A program made the position numbers and the translations under genes. Positions 16,825-25,807 of a stretch of DNA of 64,000 nt are shown here, in pieces; position 1 is the first letter of the stretch, and each line of letters opens with the position of its first letter. The stretch lies in the NCBI GenBank assembly GCA_965659685.1, contig CBFHXB010000001.1:62001-126000 (forward strand). Direction: 5' to 3'. Below the pieces are notes generated by a model that saw only the letters and a list, made by a program, of their open reading frames with translations, was not told the origin of the DNA and did not search any database. This DNA comes from MGIIa-L3 sp11892u (lineage in GTDB: Archaea; Thermoplasmatota; Poseidoniia; Poseidoniales; Poseidoniaceae).

Positions 16825-19800
16825 ATGGCCCTGCAGCGCGTTCGCACCTTGCAGGCTTTCCTCATGTGCTTCCTGATGCTTCTTTCCGTCCAAACCGTGG
16901 GCCTGAGTGCCCTTTTGGACGGCGGTGACCCGGCCGGTACCGCACCCGATTCAAACACAGTGGGCAACAGCCACGAATTCGGCGGCAGCACCGCTTCTTT
17001 GGCCGGGCTTCTCGACGCTACCGTTCGTGAGGAATCCGTCCTCGACACGTGGCATCCCGGGGACAACCTTTCGCAAAGCGAATCGGTGGTGTTCGGCCCT
17101 GTGGGAGCGGTGTCGCCGATGGGCATGCGCCACATGTGCTGGATCGACGGCGCCGGGCAGGTGCACCACGGACGGCTTGGTGAAGACAACCTTTGGACCG
17201 ATCAGGCATCGGCCACATGGTCGACCAGCGTTGTCACCACCGTCACCGATGCGTCGGACAACCCAGTCTGCGCCGTGGCGGCCACGACGGACGACCGCGC
17301 CCGCCTGATCATCCGTGACGGAGAGAACCTGGTTGCAGCCCGCGAGGCCTTTCCAAATTCGATGTACTTGAATCAGGTCTGGCACCTTCGAACCTTCATG
17401 GAGGACGTGAGTGCATCGTCCATTTCGCTTGCCGTTCACGAGGACCGTGAACACGCCGGTGTGGTGGACGAAGCCGGCAAACTCTGGATGGTCTGGAACG
17501 AGGGCGTGCTTTGGAACAAGACCCTCATCGACAACGGCCCAGTGCTGGGCGAGGTCGAGATGACGTCCGTAAACGGCATGGTCGAGGCCTACACCGTGAT
17601 CGGCAGCGAATTGGTCCGCTATCAACTCGAGGAGACAGGATTCACGCGCAGCGTGGTGACCCAGGACTCGGACCTGACGACCGCGATTGGCGTGGACCAT
17701 GACCGCGATGGAGTGGCGCAGGTGACCACCGCCATCGATGCGTCTGATGGCCCCCGAATTGAACTGATTCGAAGCCTCGTTGGACAGCGCGAAGGGCGTG
17801 TTTCCGGCGATGTAGCGTCCTCGGTCATGCTTGGAGACGACCACGCTGCAGTGGGCCAATCCGCACAGGGCGATTTGGACGGTGACGGCCGTGACGACGT
17901 GGTGTTTGGTCTGCCTTCCGCCAACCAAGTTCACGTGGCCTTTGGCAACGGGACTTCGGTGCTCATCAACGGCACCGGGATGTTCGGCACCGGTGTTGCC
18001 TTGGCCGATTTGGACGGTGACGGATTCGATGACCTCATCGTGGGCGCACCCCAGGACGATGCCGCAAACGGCACCCTTGCAGCATGGTATTCATCGCTCG
18101 GTGGCCCAGAAGATCGCGCTCCGGATTGGACGATGAACGGTTCTGCGTCCGAAGGTTTGGGCCACCGCGTCATCACCGTCGATGACGTCGACGGCGATGG
18201 AGATCAGGAATTCGCCATCACTTCACTGACCGACGCGACCACGGGAACGGTCCACGTCTTCTTCGGCAACGGGACCACCCCTGACTTGACGCGAACGATC
18301 CTTCCCACCAAATCCGGCCCGGCGTTTGGACAGGCCCTCGCTTCTGGAGACGTGAACTGCGATGGCATCGCCGACATCGTGGTTTCGAACACGGGCACCA
18401 TTGGCTCACCCTCCGGCTTCGCTTCCCTGGAGATCTTCCATGGAAACGCTTCAGGATTCAACGGCACGCCGGACCGGACCTTCGTATCGAACGTGCAAGG
18501 CCGTTTGTTTGGGCACGCGCTTCTGGTCATGCCCGACGTCACGGGCGACGGTTGCGACGACCTGTTGGTCAGCGAACCGCTCAACGGTTCTATGGCTTAC
18601 AACGCGGGCAAGTTGTGGCTTTGGGCGGGCGCTCCTTCCCTGGCAAGCACCCCTGCATGGACGCTCGAGGGCACCTCCAACGCACGCCTTGGCTTGACCC
18701 TCACCGCCGCCGGTGACGTCGACGGTGATGGACAGAACGACCTCGTGGTGAGCAGCGCAGGTACGGCCGTCAGTCCTGGTCGGTTGACCCTGCACTTCGG
18801 AAACGGGGCTGGATTTGACGCCGCCATCCAGGTGTTGGTGACCGGTTCGCCCGGCGACCATGCCGCGGAACGGGTGCTCGCTCAAATCGACACCGACGGC
18901 GACGGTCTGGAGGAAATCGCCTCCACCCGAAGGACGACCGCCGTCGATGGAGGCGCCTACGCCTTGAACCTCGAAATCCGTGAGCGTGTGGACTGGCAAG
19001 CGTTGGCTTTCCCGGTGGACGTCCTGCCCGGCGACATCATGCTCTCCACCGCCCTGCGAGGCGAGACCGCCATGCACGTCGTGTCCCCACGTGTTGGTGG
19101 CGGTCATGACGTGCACCTCATCGAGCACACCCTCGACGGAACCCCTGGCGGGCAATGGGTGACCTCCCATCTTGCTGGCGATGATGGGTTGCATGCGGTC
19201 GTTGCCTTCCCCAACGACATCGGCCCCGCCAACCTCGTGGTGCGCCATGTGGGCGCCGATGGCAACCACGCCATCGGTCAAATCAACGCCCACGGAACGA
19301 TGGCTGTCGAGGCTCCTGTGTTGACCACGGGGGCTTGGGGAGAACACGTGGCCACGACGGTCGTCGATGGAGTGCAGCACTTCGTCCTCCCAACGCAAGG
19401 CGACGACCGCTTGTGGCACACGTACGAAACCTCCACCGGTTGGACGACGAGCATGATCAGCACCGGCGTGCCGTTGGACGTGCCCGTCACCTTGGTCCAC
19501 AACACCGACAACGGGTCCCTCGGCGCCCTCTATCTGCCAACCGGCGAAACCGACGTGCACCTGGCCTGGTGGGACGGATCTGCTTGGTCGTTGAACACCC
19601 TCGATGCAGGAATGGACGTGGTCGGGCCTTCGTTGGCCGCCACCTACCACGACGGGCTCATGGTGTGGGCCTTGACCGAAAATGGAACCTTGGCCAACCT
19701 GTCCCAGTTCACCGTCTCTTCCAACCACGAGGTGGTCCTCAACGCCACCCTCGCGTCCAACCTTTCCTTGGACGGATCGTTGACCTACGCTGGACATTCC

Positions 19801-22800
19801 GTGGACGGCCATCAGCAGCTGGTCTTTGCTTCGCCCACCGAAGGGCATCTCTTCCACAACGGCACGGCGGTGACGAGCGTCAACTCAGGTCTCGCAGCAC
19901 GTGATTTCCGCCCGACTTCTTGGGGCACGTTGGGCACGCCGATGGTGAGCGCTCATGACGGAACGGTCGCGGTGCGTTGGAACAGCACCCTTGGATTCCT
20001 TCACCACGTGAGCTCCGACGGCGTTCACGTTGCAGCGCTCGATGAAGGGCACCTCGGTGACGGCTCCGCCTTCGACTACGACGGGGACCTCTGGACGTCG
20101 AGTCAGGACGGTTTGCAGATGCATGCGGACGTCTCGGTTCGATGGGAGGAAGGCATGCTTCCGTTCAGCGATGCGTCCCGTGTGCGTACAATCCTCTTCA
20201 GCGGCATCTCAGCGGACGCGCAGGTCCTTCCACAGCACGGGTACACCGGGAGCGATGCGTCCGATCACGACGCCCAATGGCGTGGTCTGACCTTGGTGGA
20301 CGGCGTCAACAAAGACGTCCTTGTCCTCCGTTTGATGCTCGACGAGGACCGAGATCACATTCCCAATGTCTTCGATGATCTTCCGCATGTCAGCGGCCAG
20401 TGGCAGGACAGCGACGGTGACGGGTACGGAGATCTTGCGACCGGCCCGTTCCCAGATGCTTGCCCCAGTTCATCGGGAACCGCTTCTTTGGGTCAACTCG
20501 GTTGTGTGGATTCCGACAACGACGGCTGGGACGACAACACCGACGATTGCCCCACCTCCCGCGGCTTCTCATGGTTTGACCGTCAGGGTTGCGAAGACAA
20601 CGACCAAGACGGCTGGTCCACCAACTCCGGGTCTTGGACCAAGGGTGACAGTTTCATCCTCAATTGGAAGCAATCCCTCGACAGCGACGGCGACGGTCGC
20701 GGGGACAACAGCGGCCCAGATTGCTGCAACACGGCCTTGGACAACCAAGAACCGGACCTCTTCCCGTACAACCCACGTCAGTACAAGGACACAGACGGTG
20801 ACGGTTGGGGCGACGACAAGACCGACGCGTTGACCGGCGACGAATGCCCGTACGACTACGGCACGTCCTACCGGGACCGGCGAGGTTGCGAAGACCGCGA
20901 CGGTGACGGAGCCTCTGACCCGCGTCCTCCCGAGGATTTCCCGTACAATTGGTCCGTTGCGGAGGGCGCCGACCTGTGGCCGGACGACCCCACGCAATGG
21001 ATCGACACCGACGGGGACGGGTACGGCGACAACGCGAGCCTTGGTGCAAACAATCCTGACCACTTCCCCACGCTCATCTTCGCCGCCGTGGACGACGACC
21101 GCGACGGCGTGCCCGACGAGTGGACCTCGTTCTACAACCCAACAAACGGCAGCGCTGGTCTCAACCTCGACGGGTGCCTGAACGCCTTCGGGAATTCGAC
21201 CACTGGACTTGGTGAGGATGAACAGGGCAACACCGTGCAAGTTCCACTCTACGGTTGTCCCGACACCGACGGTGACGGGCGAGCCAACCAGGACGATGCG
21301 TTCCCGTTGGAACCGACCCAGACCACGGACACCGATGGCGACGGTTTCGGTGACAACATCGGGGGCGTCGACGGGGACGAGTGCTACCTACAACCCGGCG
21401 TTGAGGACGGTACGCCGCTCATCGCCGGTGGAACCGGCCGCGGATGCCCGCAGTTCAACGACCTGGACGGGGACGGCGTTGGAGACGACGACGATGCATG
21501 CCCGAGCACCGAGGCCGGAGCCACGGTGGATGCCGTAGGTTGCGCCTTGAACCAACTCGACAGCGACAACGACGGCGTCAACGACGAGGACGACCGCTGC
21601 CCGGCTACGGTCGATTTCCGGACCGCGGATGCCTACGGTTGCGACACCCAGCAACAGAACGTGGACAGCGATGAAGACGGCGTCCGTGACGCGGACGATC
21701 TGTGCCCCAACACACCGACGGCCGATGCTGCCGACGCCACCGGTTGTGCCGCCTCTCAACGCGACACCGACGGCGATGGCGTCACCGACGCCGACGACCT
21801 CTGCCCAGCATCGAAACCCGGTTTCCCGGTGGATTCGACCGGCTGCCTTGACGAGACGGCCTGCGAGGACGATTTGGACGGAGACGATGTGTCCGGTTGT
21901 CCGGCGTGGGAGGAGGGCGACAACGGCTTGCGCGTCAATCAAACCGGTGACGCTTTCCCGTTGGAATCCACGCAATGGAACGACACCGATGGCGATGGAT
22001 ACGGCGATGAACCGGATGGATTCCAAGCCGATGCCTGCCCGTTGGAGGCCGGGACCTCGGTCCGTTCCTTGGCCAACAACCTCGATCACTTCGGTTGCCC
22101 AGACGACGGCGACGGTTACGTGGACGAGCCCTTCCCTGAGGACCCCAGCCAATGGTTGGACGACGATCAAGACGGTCTTGGTGACAACGCCACGGGCACC
22201 AACCCAGACCTGTGTCCAGGCACAGCCCTCGGTGACCGCAACCGCGTGGACGCCAACGGCTGTGCTCCGATTCAACGGGACACCGACGGCGACGGCGTCA
22301 ACGACGAGTTTGACCAGTGCCCAACCGTGCCCTTGGGCGACGATGGATTTGCAGATGGCTGTCCTGCCGTGGGCCAAGGTGACGACACCGAGGGCATCGA
22401 ACTCTTCGGTCAACCGTTGATGGTCGTGGTTGGAGGTGGCGTTGGTGGCCTCTTCGGTTTGCTGTTGCTCCTGATCGTTGTCCGCCGTGTGCTCCGTTCT
22501 TCTGACGATGACGACGATGACGAAGACGACGAGTGGTTCGACGACGAAGACGACGACGAGCCGGTGCGTACCCCTGCACGAAGGCGAGAGCCCGCCGTTC
22601 GGGAAACCAAGCCCATGCCAAAGGCACGAGCCCCGGTTGCTGCAAGCGGGCCGCCCGGCGGTGGCCCTCCGGGCCGCAAAGGACCACCCGGTGGTGGTCC
22701 TCCCGGACGAAAGGCGCCGAGTGCAGGAGGTCCACCAAAGTCGCAGCCTCAACGCTCGAAGCCCGCGGTCGCCGCCAAGAAACCCGTCAGCGAACCCGCC

Positions 22801-23091
22801 GCGCCAAAGAAGGCAGGCCGTCGTCGCATCGAACCAAATGCGGCCGCAGAGGACGACGGCGCTTCGGGTGGACCGACACGCCGCCGCGCCAAGGTCAACG
22901 TGGATTTGTCCATGTTCGAGGACTCGCAAACGGCCGACAGGAACGCGGCCGTGAGTTGGGTCGTCGACGAATTGGGTGGGGGCGGTGTCGAGCGCACCAT
23001 CCTGATGCAACTGCAGTCCACGGGATGGTCTGCAGAACAATCGCGTGCCATCTTGGACCTTGCTTCAGCCGGAAGGTCGGGCAGGGATTGA
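16825..23091 (+). CDS. Giant membrane-anchored surface protein: FG-GAP repeats and thrombospondin-3 calcium repeats
   Basis: About 2088 residues. A signal peptide (LQAFLMCFLMLLSVQTVGLSA) begins at the ATG at 16825; in-frame GTG 16765 and ATG 16792 are alternatives. Residues about 345-710 hold FG-GAP/integrin-alpha repeats with DLDGDGRDD-type calcium loops. A beta-rich middle follows. Residues about 1190-1850 contain a long run of thrombospondin type 3 units (DTDGDG.., DACP, CPDTDGDG) that would bind many calcium ions. A membrane helix lies near 1867-1890, then a run of about 20 mostly Asp/Glu residues, a Gly-Pro segment (GPPGGGPPGRK repeated) and a C-terminal helical module ending LQSTGWSAEQSRAILDLA. 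Probably an adhesin or scaffold; no catalytic domain was recognised. Followed 37 bases later by the EF-hand gene. Confidence 0.85.
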   Translation: MALQRVRTLQAFLMCFLMLLSVQTVGLSALLDGGDPAGTAPDSNTVGNSHEFGGSTASLAGLLDATVREESVLDTWHPGDNLSQSESVVFGPVGAVSPMGMRHMCWIDGAGQVHHGRLGEDNLWTDQASATWSTSVVTTVTDASDNPVCAVAATTDDRARLIIRDGENLVAAREAFPNSMYLNQVWHLRTFMEDVSASSISLAVHEDREHAGVVDEAGKLWMVWNEGVLWNKTLIDNGPVLGEVEMTSVNGMVEAYTVIGSELVRYQLEETGFTRSVVTQDSDLTTAIGVDHDRDGVAQVTTAIDASDGPRIELIRSLVGQREGRVSGDVASSVMLGDDHAAVGQSAQGDLDGDGRDDVVFGLPSANQVHVAFGNGTSVLINGTGMFGTGVALADLDGDGFDDLIVGAPQDDAANGTLAAWYSSLGGPEDRAPDWTMNGSASEGLGHRVITVDDVDGDGDQEFAITSLTDATTGTVHVFFGNGTTPDLTRTILPTKSGPAFGQALASGDVNCDGIADIVVSNTGTIGSPSGFASLEIFHGNASGFNGTPDRTFVSNVQGRLFGHALLVMPDVTGDGCDDLLVSEPLNGSMAYNAGKLWLWAGAPSLASTPAWTLEGTSNARLGLTLTAAGDVDGDGQNDLVVSSAGTAVSPGRLTLHFGNGAGFDAAIQVLVTGSPGDHAAERVLAQIDTDGDGLEEIASTRRTTAVDGGAYALNLEIRERVDWQALAFPVDVLPGDIMLSTALRGETAMHVVSPRVGGGHDVHLIEHTLDGTPGGQWVTSHLAGDDGLHAVVAFPNDIGPANLVVRHVGADGNHAIGQINAHGTMAVEAPVLTTGAWGEHVATTVVDGVQHFVLPTQGDDRLWHTYETSTGWTTSMISTGVPLDVPVTLVHNTDNGSLGALYLPTGETDVHLAWWDGSAWSLNTLDAGMDVVGPSLAATYHDGLMVWALTENGTLANLSQFTVSSNHEVVLNATLASNLSLDGSLTYAGHSVDGHQQLVFASPTEGHLFHNGTAVTSVNSGLAARDFRPTSWGTLGTPMVSAHDGTVAVRWNSTLGFLHHVSSDGVHVAALDEGHLGDGSAFDYDGDLWTSSQDGLQMHADVSVRWEEGMLPFSDASRVRTILFSGISADAQVLPQHGYTGSDASDHDAQWRGLTLVDGVNKDVLVLRLMLDEDRDHIPNVFDDLPHVSGQWQDSDGDGYGDLATGPFPDACPSSSGTASLGQLGCVDSDNDGWDDNTDDCPTSRGFSWFDRQGCEDNDQDGWSTNSGSWTKGDSFILNWKQSLDSDGDGRGDNSGPDCCNTALDNQEPDLFPYNPRQYKDTDGDGWGDDKTDALTGDECPYDYGTSYRDRRGCEDRDGDGASDPRPPEDFPYNWSVAEGADLWPDDPTQWIDTDGDGYGDNASLGANNPDHFPTLIFAAVDDDRDGVPDEWTSFYNPTNGSAGLNLDGCLNAFGNSTTGLGEDEQGNTVQVPLYGCPDTDGDGRANQDDAFPLEPTQTTDTDGDGFGDNIGGVDGDECYLQPGVEDGTPLIAGGTGRGCPQFNDLDGDGVGDDDDACPSTEAGATVDAVGCALNQLDSDNDGVNDEDDRCPATVDFRTADAYGCDTQQQNVDSDEDGVRDADDLCPNTPTADAADATGCAASQRDTDGDGVTDADDLCPASKPGFPVDSTGCLDETACEDDLDGDDVSGCPAWEEGDNGLRVNQTGDAFPLESTQWNDTDGDGYGDEPDGFQADACPLEAGTSVRSLANNLDHFGCPDDGDGYVDEPFPEDPSQWLDDDQDGLGDNATGTNPDLCPGTALGDRNRVDANGCAPIQRDTDGDGVNDEFDQCPTVPLGDDGFADGCPAVGQGDDTEGIELFGQPLMVVVGGGVGGLFGLLLLLIVVRRVLRSSDDDDDDEDDEWFDDEDDDEPVRTPARRREPAVRETKPMPKARAPVAASGPPGGGPPGRKGPPGGGPPGRKAPSAGGPPKSQPQRSKPAVAAKKPVSEPAAPKKAGRRRIEPNAAAEDDGASGGPTRRRAKVNVDLSMFEDSQTADRNAAVSWVVDELGGGGVERTILMQLQSTGWSAEQSRAILDLASAGRSGRD

Positions 23092-23128
23092 AGAAGGGAG
23101 CCCTGAAGGCGGGTTGCAGGTGGGTCAC

Positions 23129-24589
23129 GTGAGCGAGCAGGGCATTGATGTCGACGAGGCCGCCGAATACTTCGGTGCGACCTCATCGTCTGACGGTCTT
23201 CATGCGATGCTGGCGATGAGCCGAGAAGACGCTTTTGTGGCCTTTTTCCGACAACTCTCCGACCTTGTTTTGCAACCGGGCGATTTCGATTTCATGGAAG
23301 CCGGGGCGCGCATGGCCTGTGAAGGCGGTGAGTTGTACTACCTCGTGGCCGGTCATTTGGGCCTCATGTCCATGCCCGATCCGCTCCGGTCGTTCTTGGG
23401 GCAGGAAGATTCCGAGGGCAAGCAAGGTCCCGGTGGGGTGACGGTTTCAGGGGCCCCGCTCGAGGCGCTCGAGCGTCTGTGCGATCCCATGCGTTTGATG
23501 CGCCTCTTCGCCGTCGCCAACGAAACCGGAGGCGAGGCAGAAGTCCGCGGCTACCTCCGCGGATTGGAAGGCCATCTCGCATCGGTGTTCTCCAACGAAG
23601 GCAAGCTGGTCCAAGTGGCGATGGATTTGGACGCGTCGCTCGACGTGGCCGGCCAAATCCTCCCCGTTCAATCCCTGGCCGGTGGCGGTGCAAGCGCCAC
23701 GGAATTGGAACTTCGGCCGTCGACTCCGTCCCCTGAAGTCCCCCGTGTGGAGGCGCCTGCAAAACCCCCCGCCCCTGATGTCCCTCTTCCCTCCACCTCC
23801 GTGGCTCCTTCGGAACCACCCGCTTCACTCCCGAGCGACGGGGGGCACGTTCCCTTGCCCACTGCCCCTGCGAATGCGCCTCCTGCTCCAGAGCCTGCGG
23901 TGGCCAACCTGGACGACCGCCGCAAGGACGCGGCCGCTGCTGACGCTTTTGCCGGTGCATTTGGCTCAATGATGGCACCTCCCCCCCCAGAACCTGAACC
24001 TGTGGAGGAGCCCGTCAGCGATGAGGAACGCTTCATCGCCGCAGACGAGGATGAGTCTGGTGGCCTGAGCGTGGAGGAACTTGCCGAGGCCACAGGCACC
24101 GATTTGGAAGAGGCAGCGCGCTTGCATGCCGCGGCCGACGTGGACGGTGACGGTCAAGTCACCATGGAAGAATTCGTGGGCAGCCAAGCCGCAGAGGTCG
24201 CATCTGCGCTCCCCAGGCCGGTCCGGGTGGCTCCAGTCCGCGCTCCGGTCGGGCAGCCGAACACCGCCCCCACCGCCCAACCCCAAGCGGTTGCGTCTCA
24301 ACCGCAGCCCCGCCCCATGCCTCAGCCCCAAGCCCGATCGCACGTCGGTGGCGGATGGCCTCAGCAACAGCGCAACACCCTCGGTCAGCAACAGCCCGGT
24401 TGGGGCCAACAGCCGCAACAAGGGTGGGGGCAACCTCAGCAACAAGGTTGGGTCCAGCCTCAACCGATGCACAACGTCCCACCGACGATCCCTTCCGGTC
24501 TCCGCTGCCCCGGATGCGGCGTCGGCATTGACGGTCAGTGGCGGTTTTGCCCGGTATGCGGATCGCGCAATCCTGCGATGCCGTACTGA
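23129..24589 (+). CDS. EF-hand pair plus C-terminal zinc ribbon, Pro/Gln-rich protein
   Basis: About 486 residues from a GTG at 23129 preceded by GCAGGTGGG; an earlier in-frame ATG at 23045 overlaps the upstream gene. No signal peptide, so cytoplasmic. A helical N-terminal 170 residues of unknown fold leads to a Pro/Ala linker, then two canonical EF-hand loops (DEDESGGLSVEE and DVDGDGQVTMEE), a Gln/Pro/Trp-Gly low-complexity stretch (WGQQPQQGWGQPQQQGW) and a zinc ribbon CPGCGVGIDG..CPVCG. Placement directly behind the giant calcium-repeat protein suggests co-expression, perhaps a calcium-responsive cytoplasmic partner for its tail (inference). Ends on a TGATCA shared with the convergent gene. 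Confidence 0.75.
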   Translation: MSEQGIDVDEAAEYFGATSSSDGLHAMLAMSREDAFVAFFRQLSDLVLQPGDFDFMEAGARMACEGGELYYLVAGHLGLMSMPDPLRSFLGQEDSEGKQGPGGVTVSGAPLEALERLCDPMRLMRLFAVANETGGEAEVRGYLRGLEGHLASVFSNEGKLVQVAMDLDASLDVAGQILPVQSLAGGGASATELELRPSTPSPEVPRVEAPAKPPAPDVPLPSTSVAPSEPPASLPSDGGHVPLPTAPANAPPAPEPAVANLDDRRKDAAAADAFAGAFGSMMAPPPPEPEPVEEPVSDEERFIAADEDESGGLSVEELAEATGTDLEEAARLHAAADVDGDGQVTMEEFVGSQAAEVASALPRPVRVAPVRAPVGQPNTAPTAQPQAVASQPQPRPMPQPQARSHVGGGWPQQQRNTLGQQQPGWGQQPQQGWGQPQQQGWVQPQPMHNVPPTIPSGLRCPGCGVGIDGQWRFCPVCGSRNPAMPY

Positions 24590-25720
24590 TCATTCTTCGA
24601 CGAACACGCCCTGCTCGAGCAGCGGTTCACCGTCCAACCAGACCGAAGGGTCCCTCATCACACCTGAAAGGGTGAATCCGACGCGATTCGTGCCGCCACC
24701 GGCCGTGTTGTCCCCGAACATGAAGTAGCACGTGCCAAGGCATTTTTCGTCTTCGAGCACGCTGCCGGTGAGGGTTGCTGCGGGGTTCATGCCGAACCCG
24801 AACTCGGCGATGGTGCTGGCTCCATCCTGGTCTTTCGGTCGAAGCGGTTCCACCGCATCTTGGAACCCCTTTCGGATTCTGGAGGCCATCTCGCCGCCGG
24901 TGATCGAAGCGATGACGCCTTGCTCGATCTCCAAGGTCACCGGCTCTTCGATGAGCGTGCCTTCCCAACTTCCGTTGAGGACCAACCGTCCGTTCATGGT
25001 GCCTTCTCGTGGCATGATGAACACCTTTCCTGCGGGGAGATTCATCAGCATCTTCGGCCGATTGCAAATCCCGTTGTCGTCAAAGTTCCATTCGCGCCAT
25101 GCGACTTCGAACGTCAATTCCGTACCGGCTTCAGAGCGGACGTTGACGATGCGTCGTCGTCGCAGCCTGCTGGGCAGTCGAGCGATGCGTTGTTTCACCA
25201 AAGAAAAGTCGGCGGACATCCCACCGCCTTGGAACATCTCCGCCGTCATGCCCGGCATCGTGGCGATGCGCGCGCCGTCCGACAACGCCGTCCGGACCGC
25301 GCGGGTGTGGGTCAGCGAGTACCTCGTGGGAGCGATGACGACTTGCTGTTGTCGCATCAAGGTCGCCACTGGAGTCGGTGGCTCTTGCCCATGATGGCGG
25401 CCCTTCGGCATGAGCATGAGCAACACACGATCTGAGCGGGTCATCGCCGCCTCATGCAAGGCTGCACCGATTTCTGCCGTCGTGGGATCGCATACGATGA
25501 GGACATTTTCGTTTCTCCGAATGTCCATGCACGTGGTCACGACGGTGAGGGCGCTGGCTTCGAGTTCCAAGTTGGCGGTCTCCGAGGGGCCAGCTGCCTT
25601 CCCTTCCTCGCGCTGCTCTTGCGGGTCCGTGACCGATTCGAGGATCGCCTCAAGGTCCTCGTCCTCGTCCTTTGGGGCGGGTTCCTCTTCCGAGGACCGG
25701 CGCCGGAAGGGGAGGACCAT
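24590..25720 (-). CDS. M29-type (aminopeptidase T-like) metallopeptidase homologue
   Basis: 376 residues. After an acidic 60-residue N-terminal extension, the protein resembles archaeal leucyl aminopeptidase/aminopeptidase T proteins: ENVLIVCDPTTAEIGAALHEAA, NLPAGKVFIMPREGTMNG (usual NLPGGEVF..P.EG) and the closing GMNPAA..GSVLEDEKCLGTCYFMFGDN, where the family has GTNP and EK..GT.H. The His usually found after GT is replaced by a Cys-Tyr pair here, so the metal site may be altered. ATG at 25720 is preferred over a GTG two codons earlier. Divergent from the carboxypeptidase gene. Confidence 0.65.
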   Translation of the reverse strand: MVLPFRRRSSEEEPAPKDEDEDLEAILESVTDPQEQREEGKAAGPSETANLELEASALTVVTTCMDIRRNENVLIVCDPTTAEIGAALHEAAMTRSDRVLLMLMPKGRHHGQEPPTPVATLMRQQQVVIAPTRYSLTHTRAVRTALSDGARIATMPGMTAEMFQGGGMSADFSLVKQRIARLPSRLRRRRIVNVRSEAGTELTFEVAWREWNFDDNGICNRPKMLMNLPAGKVFIMPREGTMNGRLVLNGSWEGTLIEEPVTLEIEQGVIASITGGEMASRIRKGFQDAVEPLRPKDQDGASTIAEFGFGMNPAATLTGSVLEDEKCLGTCYFMFGDNTAGGGTNRVGFTLSGVMRDPSVWLDGEPLLEQGVFVEE

Positions 25721-25807
25721 GCACACCCGTGCACCTCGGCGGTCTTGAACATGTGGCGAAACTCAGCGGAGCGCAAGGCTTGAGCAGCACGGGCATGACC
25801 GAGGGGC

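Noticed and set aside
21388..23040. Minus-strand open frame of 550 codons opposite the thrombospondin repeats
   Set aside because: Made of low-complexity complements of the DxDGDG codons; no start signal or motif.
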